DNA of 64,000 bases from an uncultured Eubacteriales bacterium (GTDB taxonomy: Bacteria > Bacillota > Clostridia > Oscillospirales > Acutalibacteraceae): NCBI GenBank assembly GCA_910584745.1, contig CAJUDG010000009.1:62001-126000 (forward strand), given 5' to 3'. Positions 44,064-51,635 of this stretch are shown in pieces (the first letter of the stretch is position 1; every line of letters begins with the position of its first letter). The position numbers were made by a program, and so were the translations under genes. A model generated the notes under the pieces. The model had not been told where the DNA came from. It searched no databases and saw only the letters and a list, made by a program, of their open reading frames with translations.

Positions 44064-44139
44064 TGGGCTGTCGCCAAGCGGTAAGGCAACGGACTTTGAC
44101 TCCGTCATCCCGTGGGTTCGAATCCCGCCAGCCCAGCCA
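44064..44139 (+). tRNA. tRNA-Gln(TTG)
   Basis: Acceptor TGGGCTG/CAGCCCA, anticodon arm ACGGA-CTTTGAC-TCCGT with anticodon TTG, CCA encoded. The sequence right after CCA (TGTTTACGCATCTTAACAGA) is repeated after the opposing tRNA-Arg at 46542. Confidence 0.94.
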
Positions 44140-44440
44140 TGTTTACGCATCTTAACAGATGTCACCCCCAAAAAACCGCGCAACGGCGCGGTTTTTGAGC
44201 GTTCAGAGGGCCCCAAAAGGGCCGTCACGGCGTGACGTGTTTTGGGGGATGCCACCCCGAAATTAGGGATCTGAACCTGCGTGGTTGGCAACAGTAATCC
44301 GAGACAGAATAAAACAAAAATAATTTTTGAGAGGGATCAAAGAGAAATCTTTGGTCCCTCTTTGCGTTTCCAGAGAAAGTTTGAAGGAGGAATGTAAAGT
44401 GCCTAACTTTACAGAAAACAAAACCGACAGGGCCTACGAG
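44137..44440 (+). repeat. Left arm of ~300-bp imperfect inverted repeat abutting tRNA-Gln
   Basis: Begins at CCA of tRNA-Gln: CCATGTTTACGCATCTTAAC, a hairpin, then GGGGATGCCACCCC, GCGTGGTT, a second hairpin (GAGGGATCAAAG...CTTTGGTCCCTC) and the start of a reading frame MPNFTENKTDRAY. The reverse strand at 46544-46235 has the same blocks in the same order. Confidence 0.8.
44169..44198 (+). terminator. Terminator after the forward tRNA cluster
   Basis: AAAACCGCG-CAACG-GCGCGGTTTTTG hairpin with T-run 30 nt after tRNA-Gln. Confidence 0.75.
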
Positions 44441-44524
44441 AGCTTCGATGAGAACGATGTTCAACTCGCCACAGGATCGATGAAATCGCGTTCCCAACTT
44501 CAGCCGGGACCCACCCGAAGCTAA
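44399..44524 (+). CDS. Small (41-aa) protein with N-terminus shared by both repeat arms
   Basis: GTG start at 44399 behind GAAGGAGGAATG. It begins (M)PNFTENKTDRAYESFDENDV and ends after 41 codons. The facing arm encodes PTFTENKTDRAY from ATG 46274 on the minus strand, so the N-terminal dozen codons are part of the duplicated sequence and the downstream parts diverge. Probably a truncated or chimeric island gene; function unknown. Confidence 0.45.
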   Translation: MPNFTENKTDRAYESFDENDVQLATGSMKSRSQLQPGPTRS

Positions 44525-44577
44525 AACCATCCAGAAGGACATAGACAGCAGCCAGAAGCAGAAAGGAGAAACACTTC

Positions 44578-44763
44578 ATGACAAATCAGAATGAGCAGCC
44601 CATCCCCGGCCGCAAAGCCATGAGCAAGGACGGTTTCTGGAACCTGATCTCCGAGGTCAAAGCCGCCCAAGGCCAGGAAGACTACATAGACATCCTCATT
44701 ACCCGCCTCAAGGAGCTGGGCCCTGACCATGCCCAGGACTTTTACGATATCGTCCAGGTTTAG
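44578..44763 (+). CDS. Small protein, DUF4240-like N-terminus
   Basis: A 61-aa protein starting ATG 44578 behind AGAAAGGAGAAAC. The core MSKDGFWNLISEVKAAQGQ....ILITRLKELGPDHAQDFYDI resembles the first ~50 residues of DUF4240 proteins, but the rest is absent; it may be truncated. Confidence 0.5.
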   Translation: MTNQNEQPIPGRKAMSKDGFWNLISEVKAAQGQEDYIDILITRLKELGPDHAQDFYDIVQV

Positions 44764-44839
44764 CGGCGCTTTTTCTGTAGGTTTCCCAACTGGACTTCCG
44801 ACCCCGGCTGGGGTATTGTGTGGGCAGGAGGTGATAAAA

Positions 44840-45148
44840 ATGGATCATGGAAAGACCCTGCTGGAACAGCTCTACAACGGCGAGATATTCCCCGCCGAGG
44901 ACATCGTCCCCCAATCGGCTGAGTATCGGGCAGCGGGGAGAGAACTGGAAGGGCTCCGGGACAAGCTGGAGGCAGAGCTCCCCGAAAAGGACACTGGACT
45001 GCTGGAGGATTATGAGTCGGCTTTTGAGGACGCTCACCGCATCGACCTGCGGCTCACCTACGTCGAAGGGGTCCGCTTTGGGGTGCGCTTCATGCTGGAA
45101 ACGCTCCTGGAGGGTGGGAAACTCCCGCCGCGGAGAAAGAAGAATTAG
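44840..45148 (+). CDS. DUF6809-like small protein
   Basis: A 102-aa helical protein from ATG 44840 behind GCAGGAGGTGATAAA. The pattern LLEQLYNGEIFPAEDIVPQS...AEYR.....LEGLRDKLEAELPEKD and DLRLTYVEGVRFGVRFMLETL matches a family common in clostridial prophages and ICEs (DUF6809). Function unknown; indicates that the island carries mobile-element cargo. Confidence 0.65.
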   Translation: MDHGKTLLEQLYNGEIFPAEDIVPQSAEYRAAGRELEGLRDKLEAELPEKDTGLLEDYESAFEDAHRIDLRLTYVEGVRFGVRFMLETLLEGGKLPPRRKKN

Positions 45149-45243
45149 GTCAGGAGGGCCGTGCCAAATAGTTAATTCACTTTTGAACTGAATTAACTAT
45201 CGCTGCGGCCCTTCACTATATAAAAATGAAGGGAGCAATATAA

Positions 45244-46286
45244 ATGAACAAAATCATGCTGGAAAAATGGGCGGCCGTTCCCGGCAAACCCCGCAAGATG
45301 GAGTACGTGGGCCAGCCCACAGGCAAGGCGGTATTTGAGGAACTGCGGCACAGGCTGGATGGTATGGGCTACCTTCCGGATGAGTATTTCGATTTAGACG
45401 AAAATTGGGAGAATGGCCGGAAGATAAGCCCATCATCAAGACTTTCATCACCGGCAAGACCCTGGGCGAGAACGGCAACGACCTGGACCGAATGTTCCTC
45501 ATATCCTCTGCTATTACCAAAGCCTTCCACGGTGAAAACGCTACGCACTCAAGATACGCTCTGGTAAATGGCCGGGAGGACACCGGCGGCTCCGTACTGC
45601 TGAGTATGCAGGAACAGGACGTGCTGGTCCGCGCCCTGGCGGAGCAGCGGGAGCGCCAGGAAACGGCTATGTCTCAGACCGAGCAGCTCCTGCGGCGCAT
45701 GACCGGGAGCATCACCGTCTACATGGATATGGTGGGCCAGCAGCCCCTCAACATGACGGACAGCGACAAGGCAGTGCTTGCGATTCGTGACGGTAACCTG
45801 AAAGAGTTTAAGGAACTGCTCCCCAAAATCACCGGGAAGGAAACCCTGGATATGCTGTTCATAGAGGCCGCGGCCCGGCCCGGAGGTGAGGGCCGGAAGA
45901 TGACGCTGCTCCTGCTGGAGGACAGAGTGTACTCCGAAAGCGTCTACAAGCAAGCCTGTGAGAAAGCGGTGGAAATCGTGGATACAGAGAAAACCGCTTT
46001 CCTCCAGGAGCAGGCCAAAGAGCATACAGATAAGCTGTCGCCGGGCTTCTTCAGCGAGCTGGCACGATACGCCTTCAGCTGGCCCGGGGTGTGGTTTATG
46101 GCCAAACAGATCATCGGACGCTGTTCCCGAGAGGAAGTCCTGGCGGCGCCAAAGAGCCTGATGGAAATCTCCGCGGTCTGCGGACAGATGGGTGTGCCGG
46201 AAATCATGGCGGAAAAAGGCGTGAACGGCGATCATATAGGCCCGGTCGGTCTTGTTCTCTGTGAAGGTTGGCATAAAGGATCCTCA
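45244..46286 (+). pseudogene. Frameshifted island gene of unknown function, truncated by the right repeat arm
   Basis: The first frame (MNKIMLEKWAAVPGKPRKME..., from 45244 after GAAGGGAGCAATA) runs to about codon 57 (DLDENW); coding then continues in the next frame (GEWPEDKPIIKTFITGKTL...) to about 46234. A one-base loss near TTGGGAGAATGG (45405-45415) explains the shift. The C-terminus then runs into the inverted-repeat arm at 46235, so the original end is lost too. No domain is recognised; the middle is helical and ankyrin-like in rhythm (DSDKAVLAIRDGNLKEFKELL). Confidence 0.65.
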
Positions 46287-46544
46287 TTCCTTTCGGTTAT
46301 AAATATTTTCGGGCAAAAGAAAAGGGCCAGGAATTTCTTCCTGGCCCGCTCGAATTTCTCTATTCACTTTTTTATTTGCTCTGCTCTTTTTCTGAACCAC
46401 GCCGGTTCGAATCTCGCCAGCAGGGGGGGTGGCATCCCCAAAAACACGGGATTTTTTACGGCCTTTTTTTGGCCCCATTGAACGCCAAAATCCCCGGAAT
46501 TCCGGGGATTTTGGGGTGGCATCTGTTAAGATGCGTAAACATGG
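46235..46544 (-). repeat. Right arm of ~300-bp imperfect inverted repeat abutting tRNA-Arg
   Basis: On the minus strand from 46544: CCATGTTTACGCATCTTAAC, a CCCCGGAATTCCGGGG hairpin, GGGGATGCCACCCC, then a tRNA T-arm fragment (GGCGAGATTCGAACCGGC, 46401-46420), a hairpin terminator (GGGCCAGGAAG...CCTGGCCC) and the start PTFTENKTDRAY at 46274. Confidence 0.8.
46400..46425 (+). pseudogene. tRNA 3'-end remnant (T-arm)
   Basis: GCCGGTTCGAATCTCGCCAGC keeps the TTCGAAT T-loop and part of an acceptor arm but no other tRNA parts. It resembles the footprint left by integration at a tRNA 3' end. Confidence 0.6.
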
Positions 46545-46616
46545 CACCCCCTGGGGGAATCGAACCCTCAACTAGCCCTTAGGAGGGGCTTATTATATCC
46601 ATTTAACTAAGGAGGC
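46542..46616 (-). tRNA. tRNA-Arg(CCT)
   Basis: On the minus strand: acceptor GCCTCCT/AGGGGGT (with G-U pairs), D-arm AGTTAAATGGATATAAT, anticodon arm AGCCC-CTCCTAA-GGGCT with anticodon CCT, T-loop TTCGATT, encoded CCA at 46542-46544. Confidence 0.9.
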
Positions 46617-46805
46617 TTCTGCCACACTATTGTAACCCATTTGGGCGCGTTTGTCAAATGAAATTCTTAAAAATGCGGGGATTTTGAAAAAATTGGGCTT
46701 TTTGCTAAAAAATTGCTTTCTTTCCGGGAGCATATGCGGTATAATAAGTTCAAAGTCCGGGTGAGACCGGACGGGTCCGGATTATTATTTTAAGGAGTGA
46801 TCTAT

Positions 46806-47807
46806 ATGGCAAAGATCATCGGCAGGCCCGCTTTACCCAATATGCCCTGGCAGGATAAGCCCGCGGGGTATGACAAGCCCGTTTGGCGGTATACGGAGAA
46901 TCCAATTATCAGGCGCGACGCTATCCCCACCTCCAACAGCATCTTCAACTCCGCGGTGGTGCCCTTTGGGGACAGCTATGCCGGGGTCTTCCGCTGCGAT
47001 AACAGGGGCGTGGAGATGGATATCTTCGCGGGGTTCTCGGAGGATGGCATCCACTGGAATATAAACCATGACCCCATCGTCTTTGAGGGGGAGAAGGACG
47101 TTATCCGCAAGGAGTACCGCTATGACCCCAGGGTCTGCTTTATCGACGGCAAGTATTATATCACCTGGTGCAACGGCTATCACGGCCCCACCATCGGCGT
47201 GGGCTGGACAGAGGACTTCAAGACCTTCCACCAGATGGAGAACGCCTTTTTGCCCTATAACCGCAACGGCGTACTGTTCCCCAGGAAGATAAACGGCAAC
47301 TATGCCATGGTCAGCCGCCCCAGCGACACCGGGCATACCCCCTTCGGTGACGTCTTCTACAGCGAGAGCCCGGACCTCTGCTACTGGGGCAAGCACCGCT
47401 GGCTGTTCGGCACGGCAAACGGCTGGCAGTCTAAGAAAGTCGGCCCCGGGCCCACGCCCATCGAGACCGACGAGGGATGGCTGATGATCTATCACGGGGT
47501 GCTCAACTCCTGCAACGGCTTTGTGTACCGCTTCGGTACGGCCCTTCTGGACATCGACCGGCCATGGATAGTCAAGGAGCGCGGGCGCTTCTATGTGTTC
47601 GGGCCCGAGGTGGACTATGAGCTCACCGGCGATGTGCCCAACGTCACATTCCCCTGCGCCACCCTCACCGACCCGGAGAACGGCCGCATCACCATCTACT
47701 ATGGCGCGGCGGACACCGTTACCGGCCTTGCCTTCACCACGGTGGACGAGCTGCTGGGCTATATGCGCAAGTACCCCATGGAAGTGGGCGACCAGGAGAA
47801 TAAGTGA
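46806..47807 (+). CDS. GH130 beta-mannoside phosphorylase-type enzyme
   Basis: A 333-aa five-bladed propeller enzyme from ATG 46806 behind TAAGGAG. GH130 marks: NPIIRRDAIPTSNSIFNSAVVPFG (about 31-54), the catalytic-Asp context EYRYDPRVCFIDGKYYITWC (about 103-122) and GPGPTPIETDEGWLMIYHG (about 225-243). Family members phosphorolyse beta-1,4-mannosyl-glucose or mannooligosaccharides in the cytoplasm, saving ATP. Length and the absence of a signal peptide fit. The leader carries a hairpin (GTCCGGGTGAGACCGGAC). Confidence 0.9.
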   Translation: MAKIIGRPALPNMPWQDKPAGYDKPVWRYTENPIIRRDAIPTSNSIFNSAVVPFGDSYAGVFRCDNRGVEMDIFAGFSEDGIHWNINHDPIVFEGEKDVIRKEYRYDPRVCFIDGKYYITWCNGYHGPTIGVGWTEDFKTFHQMENAFLPYNRNGVLFPRKINGNYAMVSRPSDTGHTPFGDVFYSESPDLCYWGKHRWLFGTANGWQSKKVGPGPTPIETDEGWLMIYHGVLNSCNGFVYRFGTALLDIDRPWIVKERGRFYVFGPEVDYELTGDVPNVTFPCATLTDPENGRITIYYGAADTVTGLAFTTVDELLGYMRKYPMEVGDQENK

Positions 47808-47825
47808 AACTTTGTTCGATTTCGC

Positions 47826-47874
47826 TTGACTTTTCCCGGCGGATGTGCTATGCTTATATTAGAACACATGTTCT
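47826..47874 (+). promoter_or_regulatory. Promoter with LexA-like operator
   Basis: TTGACT (47826-47831), 17-bp spacer, TATGCT (47849-47854); AGAACACATGTTCT at 47861-47874 covers the expected start site and matches the Firmicute SOS-box core GAACNNNNGTTC. It precedes the GNAT-DUF3795 gene. Confidence 0.6.
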
Positions 47875-47898
47875 ATTTCTGAAAGGAGCATAGGCATT

Positions 47899-48777
47899 AT
47901 GAAAGACTACCGCTATGAGACCGAGAGCTTTCTGTTACGGCAGGTGAAAAAGGAGGACGCGCCGCAGCTTCTGCGGTGCTACTCCGACCCCGCCGCCGTG
48001 GCGCTGATGAACGACGACAACTGCATCGGCGGGTTTCTGTTTAAGACCCTGGATGAGATGGAGCGGGCCATATACTTCTGGAACAACGACGTCTTCCAGT
48101 ACGCCCGGCCCGCGGTTATCGATAAGAGGACCGGGGAGGCCGTGGGCACCTTGGAGGTGTTCGGCGGGGAGACCGGCGTGCTGCGGGTGGACCTGCGGGC
48201 GGACTATGAGCGGCCGGAGGTTTTGAGGGAGCTGTATGCTCTGGCTGTGGAGCGGTTTCCGGGGGACTTCCCCATGGGGGCTATGGTGACGAAAGCCGTG
48301 CCCGAAGCTTCAGCGCGGCGGGCGGCGCTCGCGGAGCTGGGGTTCTCGGGGCCGGAGAGGTTCCGGGAGTATGAGGGCTATTATAGGCTGAGCTTTAGCA
48401 GGATGAAGCGGGAGCTGGGCCTGGCTTACTGCGGGCTGGCCTGCTGTCTATGCAGCGAGAATGAGGGCTGTAAGGGATGCAGGCAGAACGGCTGCGCGGC
48501 CTGGGCCGAGTGTCAGAACTATGGCTGCGTGACGGAGAGGGGCCTTGAGGGCTGCTGGGAGTGCCCGGAGTTCCCCTGCGGCAAGGGTATGCTGGAGAAG
48601 CCGAGGATGAGGGCCTTTGTGCGCTTTGCGAAGGAGCACGGCGTGGAGGGGCTTTTGGACCGGCTTGCGGAGAATGAGCGGGCGGGGATAGTCTACCACT
48701 ATCCCGGCGGGCTTACCGGCGACTATGACCTGCCAACGGAGGAGGAGGTCTTGGACCTTCTGGAGCGGGGCAGGTAA
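47899..48777 (+). CDS. GNAT acetyltransferase - DUF3795 fusion
   Basis: A 292-aa protein. Residues 1-170 look like a GNAT N-acetyltransferase (FLLRQVKKEDAPQLLRCYSDPAAVALMN; AVIDKRTGEAVGTLEVF), followed by a DUF3795 cysteine-rich domain (AYCGLACCLCSENEGCKGCRQNGC...CWECPEFPC, about 175-232), likely metal binding. The two domains are usually separate proteins. GAAAGGAGC precedes the ATG. First gene after a possible SOS-type promoter. Confidence 0.8.
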   Translation: MKDYRYETESFLLRQVKKEDAPQLLRCYSDPAAVALMNDDNCIGGFLFKTLDEMERAIYFWNNDVFQYARPAVIDKRTGEAVGTLEVFGGETGVLRVDLRADYERPEVLRELYALAVERFPGDFPMGAMVTKAVPEASARRAALAELGFSGPERFREYEGYYRLSFSRMKRELGLAYCGLACCLCSENEGCKGCRQNGCAAWAECQNYGCVTERGLEGCWECPEFPCGKGMLEKPRMRAFVRFAKEHGVEGLLDRLAENERAGIVYHYPGGLTGDYDLPTEEEVLDLLERGR

Positions 48778-48838
48778 AGATCAACGGCTTTAGAGGACGC
48801 GGACGCGTCCTCTTGGCCGCTTTTAAAGGGGGAAATCT

Positions 48839-49663
48839 ATGGTACAAAAGGTGGACGGCGTGGAGTTTCGGATGGGGGAGCCCTTTGACTTTGGGTTCCT
48901 TGAGAGGTTCGGCAGGGTGTTCAAGGTGTTTGACGACCAGGATTCAGGGAATATCTGCTTCGGCACGGAGAGGGACGGCAAAAGGTACTTTGTGAAGTTC
49001 GCCGGAGCCAGGACGGCAAGATGCCCCGGGGAGCCGGGTGAGGCTGTGGAGAGGCTCAAGGCGTCGGTGCCGGTGTACAGGGAGCTCTGTCACCCAAACC
49101 TTATCCGGCTTATTGAGGCGGGGGATATGGGCGGCGGCTTTGGGATGGTCTTTGAGTGGGCGGACGGCGACTGCATGGGCAGGATGTACCCAGAGGGGCA
49201 CGAGCGGTTCATGGCTTTGCCGCTGAAGGCGCGGATGGAGGTGTTCCGGAGGGTGCTGGACTTTTTGGAGTATGTGCACTCCAGGGGGTATCTGGCGGTG
49301 GACTTTTATGACGGCAGCATCATGTACGATTTTGAGAGCGGCAAGACTACCGTCTGCGATGTGGATTTCTTTGTGAAGAAGCCTTACGTTAACACTATGG
49401 GCCGCATGTGGGGCAGCTCCATCTTTATGTCCCCGGAGGAGTTTCGGATGGGGGCGGAGATCGACGAGGTCACAAACGTGTATACCGCCGGGGCTATGGC
49501 CTTTGCGCTGCTGGGAGGTTACAGCAGGGAGCGAAAGGACTGGCCGCTGGGGGACGGGCTGTATGAGCTTGCCAGCAGGGCCGTGAGCGACGATAGGAAT
49601 AACAGGCCCCAGTCTGTCCGGGAGCTGCGGGAGAGTTGGCGGGAGCTTGAAAATTTATTGTAG
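48839..49663 (+). CDS. Divergent protein-kinase-like protein
   Basis: A 274-aa single-domain kinase fold without membrane helix. The VAIK lysine is in KRYFVKFAG (about residue 49), a Glu-containing helix follows, the hinge is GMVFEWADGD, the catalytic loop reads LAVDFYDGSIMYD (Asp kept, the Asn of HRDxxxxN replaced by Ser) and the metal loop reads CDVDFF instead of DFG. So activity is doubtful or altered. An APE-like SPEE follows (MSPEEFRMG). Start ATG 48839 follows AAAGGGGGAAATCT. Confidence 0.75.
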   Translation: MVQKVDGVEFRMGEPFDFGFLERFGRVFKVFDDQDSGNICFGTERDGKRYFVKFAGARTARCPGEPGEAVERLKASVPVYRELCHPNLIRLIEAGDMGGGFGMVFEWADGDCMGRMYPEGHERFMALPLKARMEVFRRVLDFLEYVHSRGYLAVDFYDGSIMYDFESGKTTVCDVDFFVKKPYVNTMGRMWGSSIFMSPEEFRMGAEIDEVTNVYTAGAMAFALLGGYSRERKDWPLGDGLYELASRAVSDDRNNRPQSVRELRESWRELENLL

Positions 49664-49679
49664 AGAGGAAAGTGATAGT

Positions 49680-50243
49680 ATGAGAGAGAAGGCCATTGCG
49701 CTTTTGAGGGAGTATAACGGGAACGAGGCGCTTGTGAAGCACGGGATGCAGGTGGAGGCCATCATGCGGTACTATGCCAGGGAGGCCGGGGAGGAAAACG
49801 CCCCGGAGGGCGTGGAGTATTGGGGCTGCGTGGGGCTTCTGCACGACGTGGACTATGAGAGGTACCCGGAGGAGCACTGCAAGAAGGCAGTGGAGATACT
49901 TAAGGGGGCGGGGTATGACGAGGACTTTATACATGCGGTGGTGAGCCACGGCTTTGGCCTTTGCAGCGATGTGGAGCCGGAGCGGTATATGGAGAAGGTG
50001 CTGTATACCATCGACGAATTGAGCGGCCTTATAAACGCCACGGCCATCATGCGGCCCTCGAAGTCCGTTATGGACCTGGAGGTAAAGAGCGTCAAGAAGA
50101 AGTTCAAGGACAAGAAGTTTGCCGCCGGGGTGGACAGGCAGCTTATCCTGGACGGCTGCGAGCGGCTGGGTACTGATATCGACACGGTGATAGAGAAGTG
50201 CATACTGGGTATGCGCGAGAACCATGACGAGATCGGGCTTTAG
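49680..50243 (+). CDS. HD-domain phosphohydrolase
   Basis: A 187-aa HD-superfamily protein from ATG 49680 behind GAGAGGAAAGTGAT. Metal ligands: His in LVKHGMQVEA (about 20), HD in LLHDVDYER (about 58-59), His in AVVSHGFG (about 90) and Asp in YTIDELSGL (about 113). It resembles small HDIG hydrolases acting on nucleotides. It is 17 nt after the kinase-like gene and 11 nt before the NYN gene, so likely co-transcribed. Confidence 0.8.
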   Translation: MREKAIALLREYNGNEALVKHGMQVEAIMRYYAREAGEENAPEGVEYWGCVGLLHDVDYERYPEEHCKKAVEILKGAGYDEDFIHAVVSHGFGLCSDVEPERYMEKVLYTIDELSGLINATAIMRPSKSVMDLEVKSVKKKFKDKKFAAGVDRQLILDGCERLGTDIDTVIEKCILGMRENHDEIGL

Positions 50244-50254
50244 GGGGGGATAAT

Positions 50255-51058
50255 ATGGCAAACAGCGACAGCCGCTTTGCGGTGCTTATAGACGCGGACA
50301 ACGTGTCCGTCAGGTATATAAAGCTTATAATGGACGAGGTCTCGAAGGAGGGGGTCGCCACCTATAAGCGCATATACGGGGACTGGACAAACCCGGCGCT
50401 TATCTCCTGGAAGAGCACACTGGTGGACAACTCGATCCTGCCCATACAGCAGTACAGCTATACCACCGGGAAGAACTCCACGGACTCGGCAATGATAATC
50501 GACGCCATGGACATACTCTACTCCGGCAGCGTGGACGGCTTCTGCATAGTGTCCTCGGACAGCGACTTTACACGGCTTGCGGCCCGGCTTCGGGAGTCGG
50601 GCATGACGGTGGTGGGCATGGGGGAGAGCAAGACCCCCAACTCCTTTATCGCCGCCTGCAACTCCTTCAAGTATCTGGACCTGCTGCGCTCCGCCGAGGA
50701 GGAGGAGCCCGAGGAGCAGCAGAGACCCGCCGTGAAGAAGAAGCCCACGGCACAGAAAAAGGCCCCTCAGAAGCCCGCGAAGGCCAAGGAGGAGCCGCCA
50801 AAGGAGGAGCCGAAGACCAGCCTTAGGACTATCCGCAACGCCCTTCGCACCATCGTGCGGGAGAACTCTGACGAGGACGACTGGATATTCACCGGCAAGG
50901 TGGGGAACCTTCTGAGCAAGAGATACCCGGATTTTGACGTGCGCAACTTCGGGTTTTCAAAGCTTACGCCGTTTTTGGATTCGCTGGATATGTTTGAGAT
51001 TAGGACAGAGCGCAAGGATAATGCGGGGCCGTCGCTGGTGTATGTGAGGTTAAAGTGA
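50255..51058 (+). CDS. NYN (LabA-like) ribonuclease - OST-HTH/LOTUS protein
   Basis: A 267-aa protein. The NYN/PIN-like nuclease domain (about 5-145) shows the acidic set: VLIDADNVS, DSAMIIDAMD and SSDSDFTRLA. A Lys/Pro/Glu-rich linker (about 148-190) leads to a C-terminal OST-HTH/LOTUS-like RNA-binding domain (about 192-265; LLSKRYPDFDVRNFGFSKLTPFLDSL). This is the MARF1-like bacterial architecture implicated in RNA processing or decay. AGGGGGGATAAT precedes the ATG. Confidence 0.87.
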   Translation: MANSDSRFAVLIDADNVSVRYIKLIMDEVSKEGVATYKRIYGDWTNPALISWKSTLVDNSILPIQQYSYTTGKNSTDSAMIIDAMDILYSGSVDGFCIVSSDSDFTRLAARLRESGMTVVGMGESKTPNSFIAACNSFKYLDLLRSAEEEEPEEQQRPAVKKKPTAQKKAPQKPAKAKEEPPKEEPKTSLRTIRNALRTIVRENSDEDDWIFTGKVGNLLSKRYPDFDVRNFGFSKLTPFLDSLDMFEIRTERKDNAGPSLVYVRLK

Positions 51059-51068
51059 GCGAAAGGAC

Positions 51069-51140
51069 GCGGTCAAGGTGCGTTAGGCACCTTGTGGGTT
51101 CTTAGGGCAAAGCCCTAAGCCGCCGGAGGCCGTAAATATA
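51069..51140 (+). repeat. Extragenic palindromic repeat, variant copy (plus)
   Basis: GGTCAAGGTGCGTTAGGCACC hairpin, TTAGGGCAAAGCCCTAA hairpin, then GCCGCCGGAGGC and GTAAATATACTAAAA. Same family as 54230-54310. Confidence 0.8.
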
Positions 51141-51149
51141 CTAAAAGAA

Positions 51150-51539
51150 TTATTGCTTCAAATCCTGCTTTATCTGGGTGGTGGATATCTCCGGCGTGCG
51201 GGGCAGGTAGACCACGTTGCAGTAGTCCTTGAGAAAGTCGAACTTGCCGGTCCAGTCATCGCCGATAACGAAGGTGTCCACCTTGTAGAGCTGCACGTCG
51301 GTGACCTTCTGCTCCCAGCTCTCCTCGGGTATCACGAGGTCGACGTAGCGGATGGCCTCCAGGAGGCGCTGGCGCTCCTCGTAGGTGAAGTAGCACTTTT
51401 TCTGCTTTTCGTTCCAGTTGAATTCATCCGTCGACAGGGCGACTATCAGGTAGTCGCCCAGTTCCTTTGCCCTCTTTAGGAGGTTGATGTGGCCGTAGTG
51501 TATCAGGTCGAAGGTGCCGTAGGTTATTACTCGTTTCAT
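51150..51539 (-). CDS. tagD: Glycerol-3-phosphate cytidylyltransferase
   Basis: A 129-aa nucleotidyltransferase of normal TagD length: ITYGTFDLIHYGHINLLKRAKELGD contains the HxGH motif (HYGH, about 15-18), and the C-terminal RTPEISTTQIKQDL has the ISTT signature. It makes CDP-glycerol for wall teichoic acid or related glycerol-phosphate polymers. It is flanked on both sides by copies of the palindromic repeat. Confidence 0.93.
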   Translation of the reverse strand: MKRVITYGTFDLIHYGHINLLKRAKELGDYLIVALSTDEFNWNEKQKKCYFTYEERQRLLEAIRYVDLVIPEESWEQKVTDVQLYKVDTFVIGDDWTGKFDFLKDYCNVVYLPRTPEISTTQIKQDLKQ

Positions 51540-51562
51540 GGTTTTTCTCCTTAATTATATTT

Positions 51563-51635
51563 ATGGCCTCCGGCGGCTCGGGGGCTCTGCCCCCAAGACC
51601 CCCGCCACCTTTGAAAAGGTGGACGAAACTTTTAC
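51563..51635 (-). repeat. Extragenic palindromic repeat, copy 2
   Basis: Nearly identical to 32851-32914: CCACCTTTTCAAAGGTGG, GGGGGCAGAGCCCCC, GCCGCCGGAGGC on the minus strand. It overlaps the last bases downstream of polA. Confidence 0.82.
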
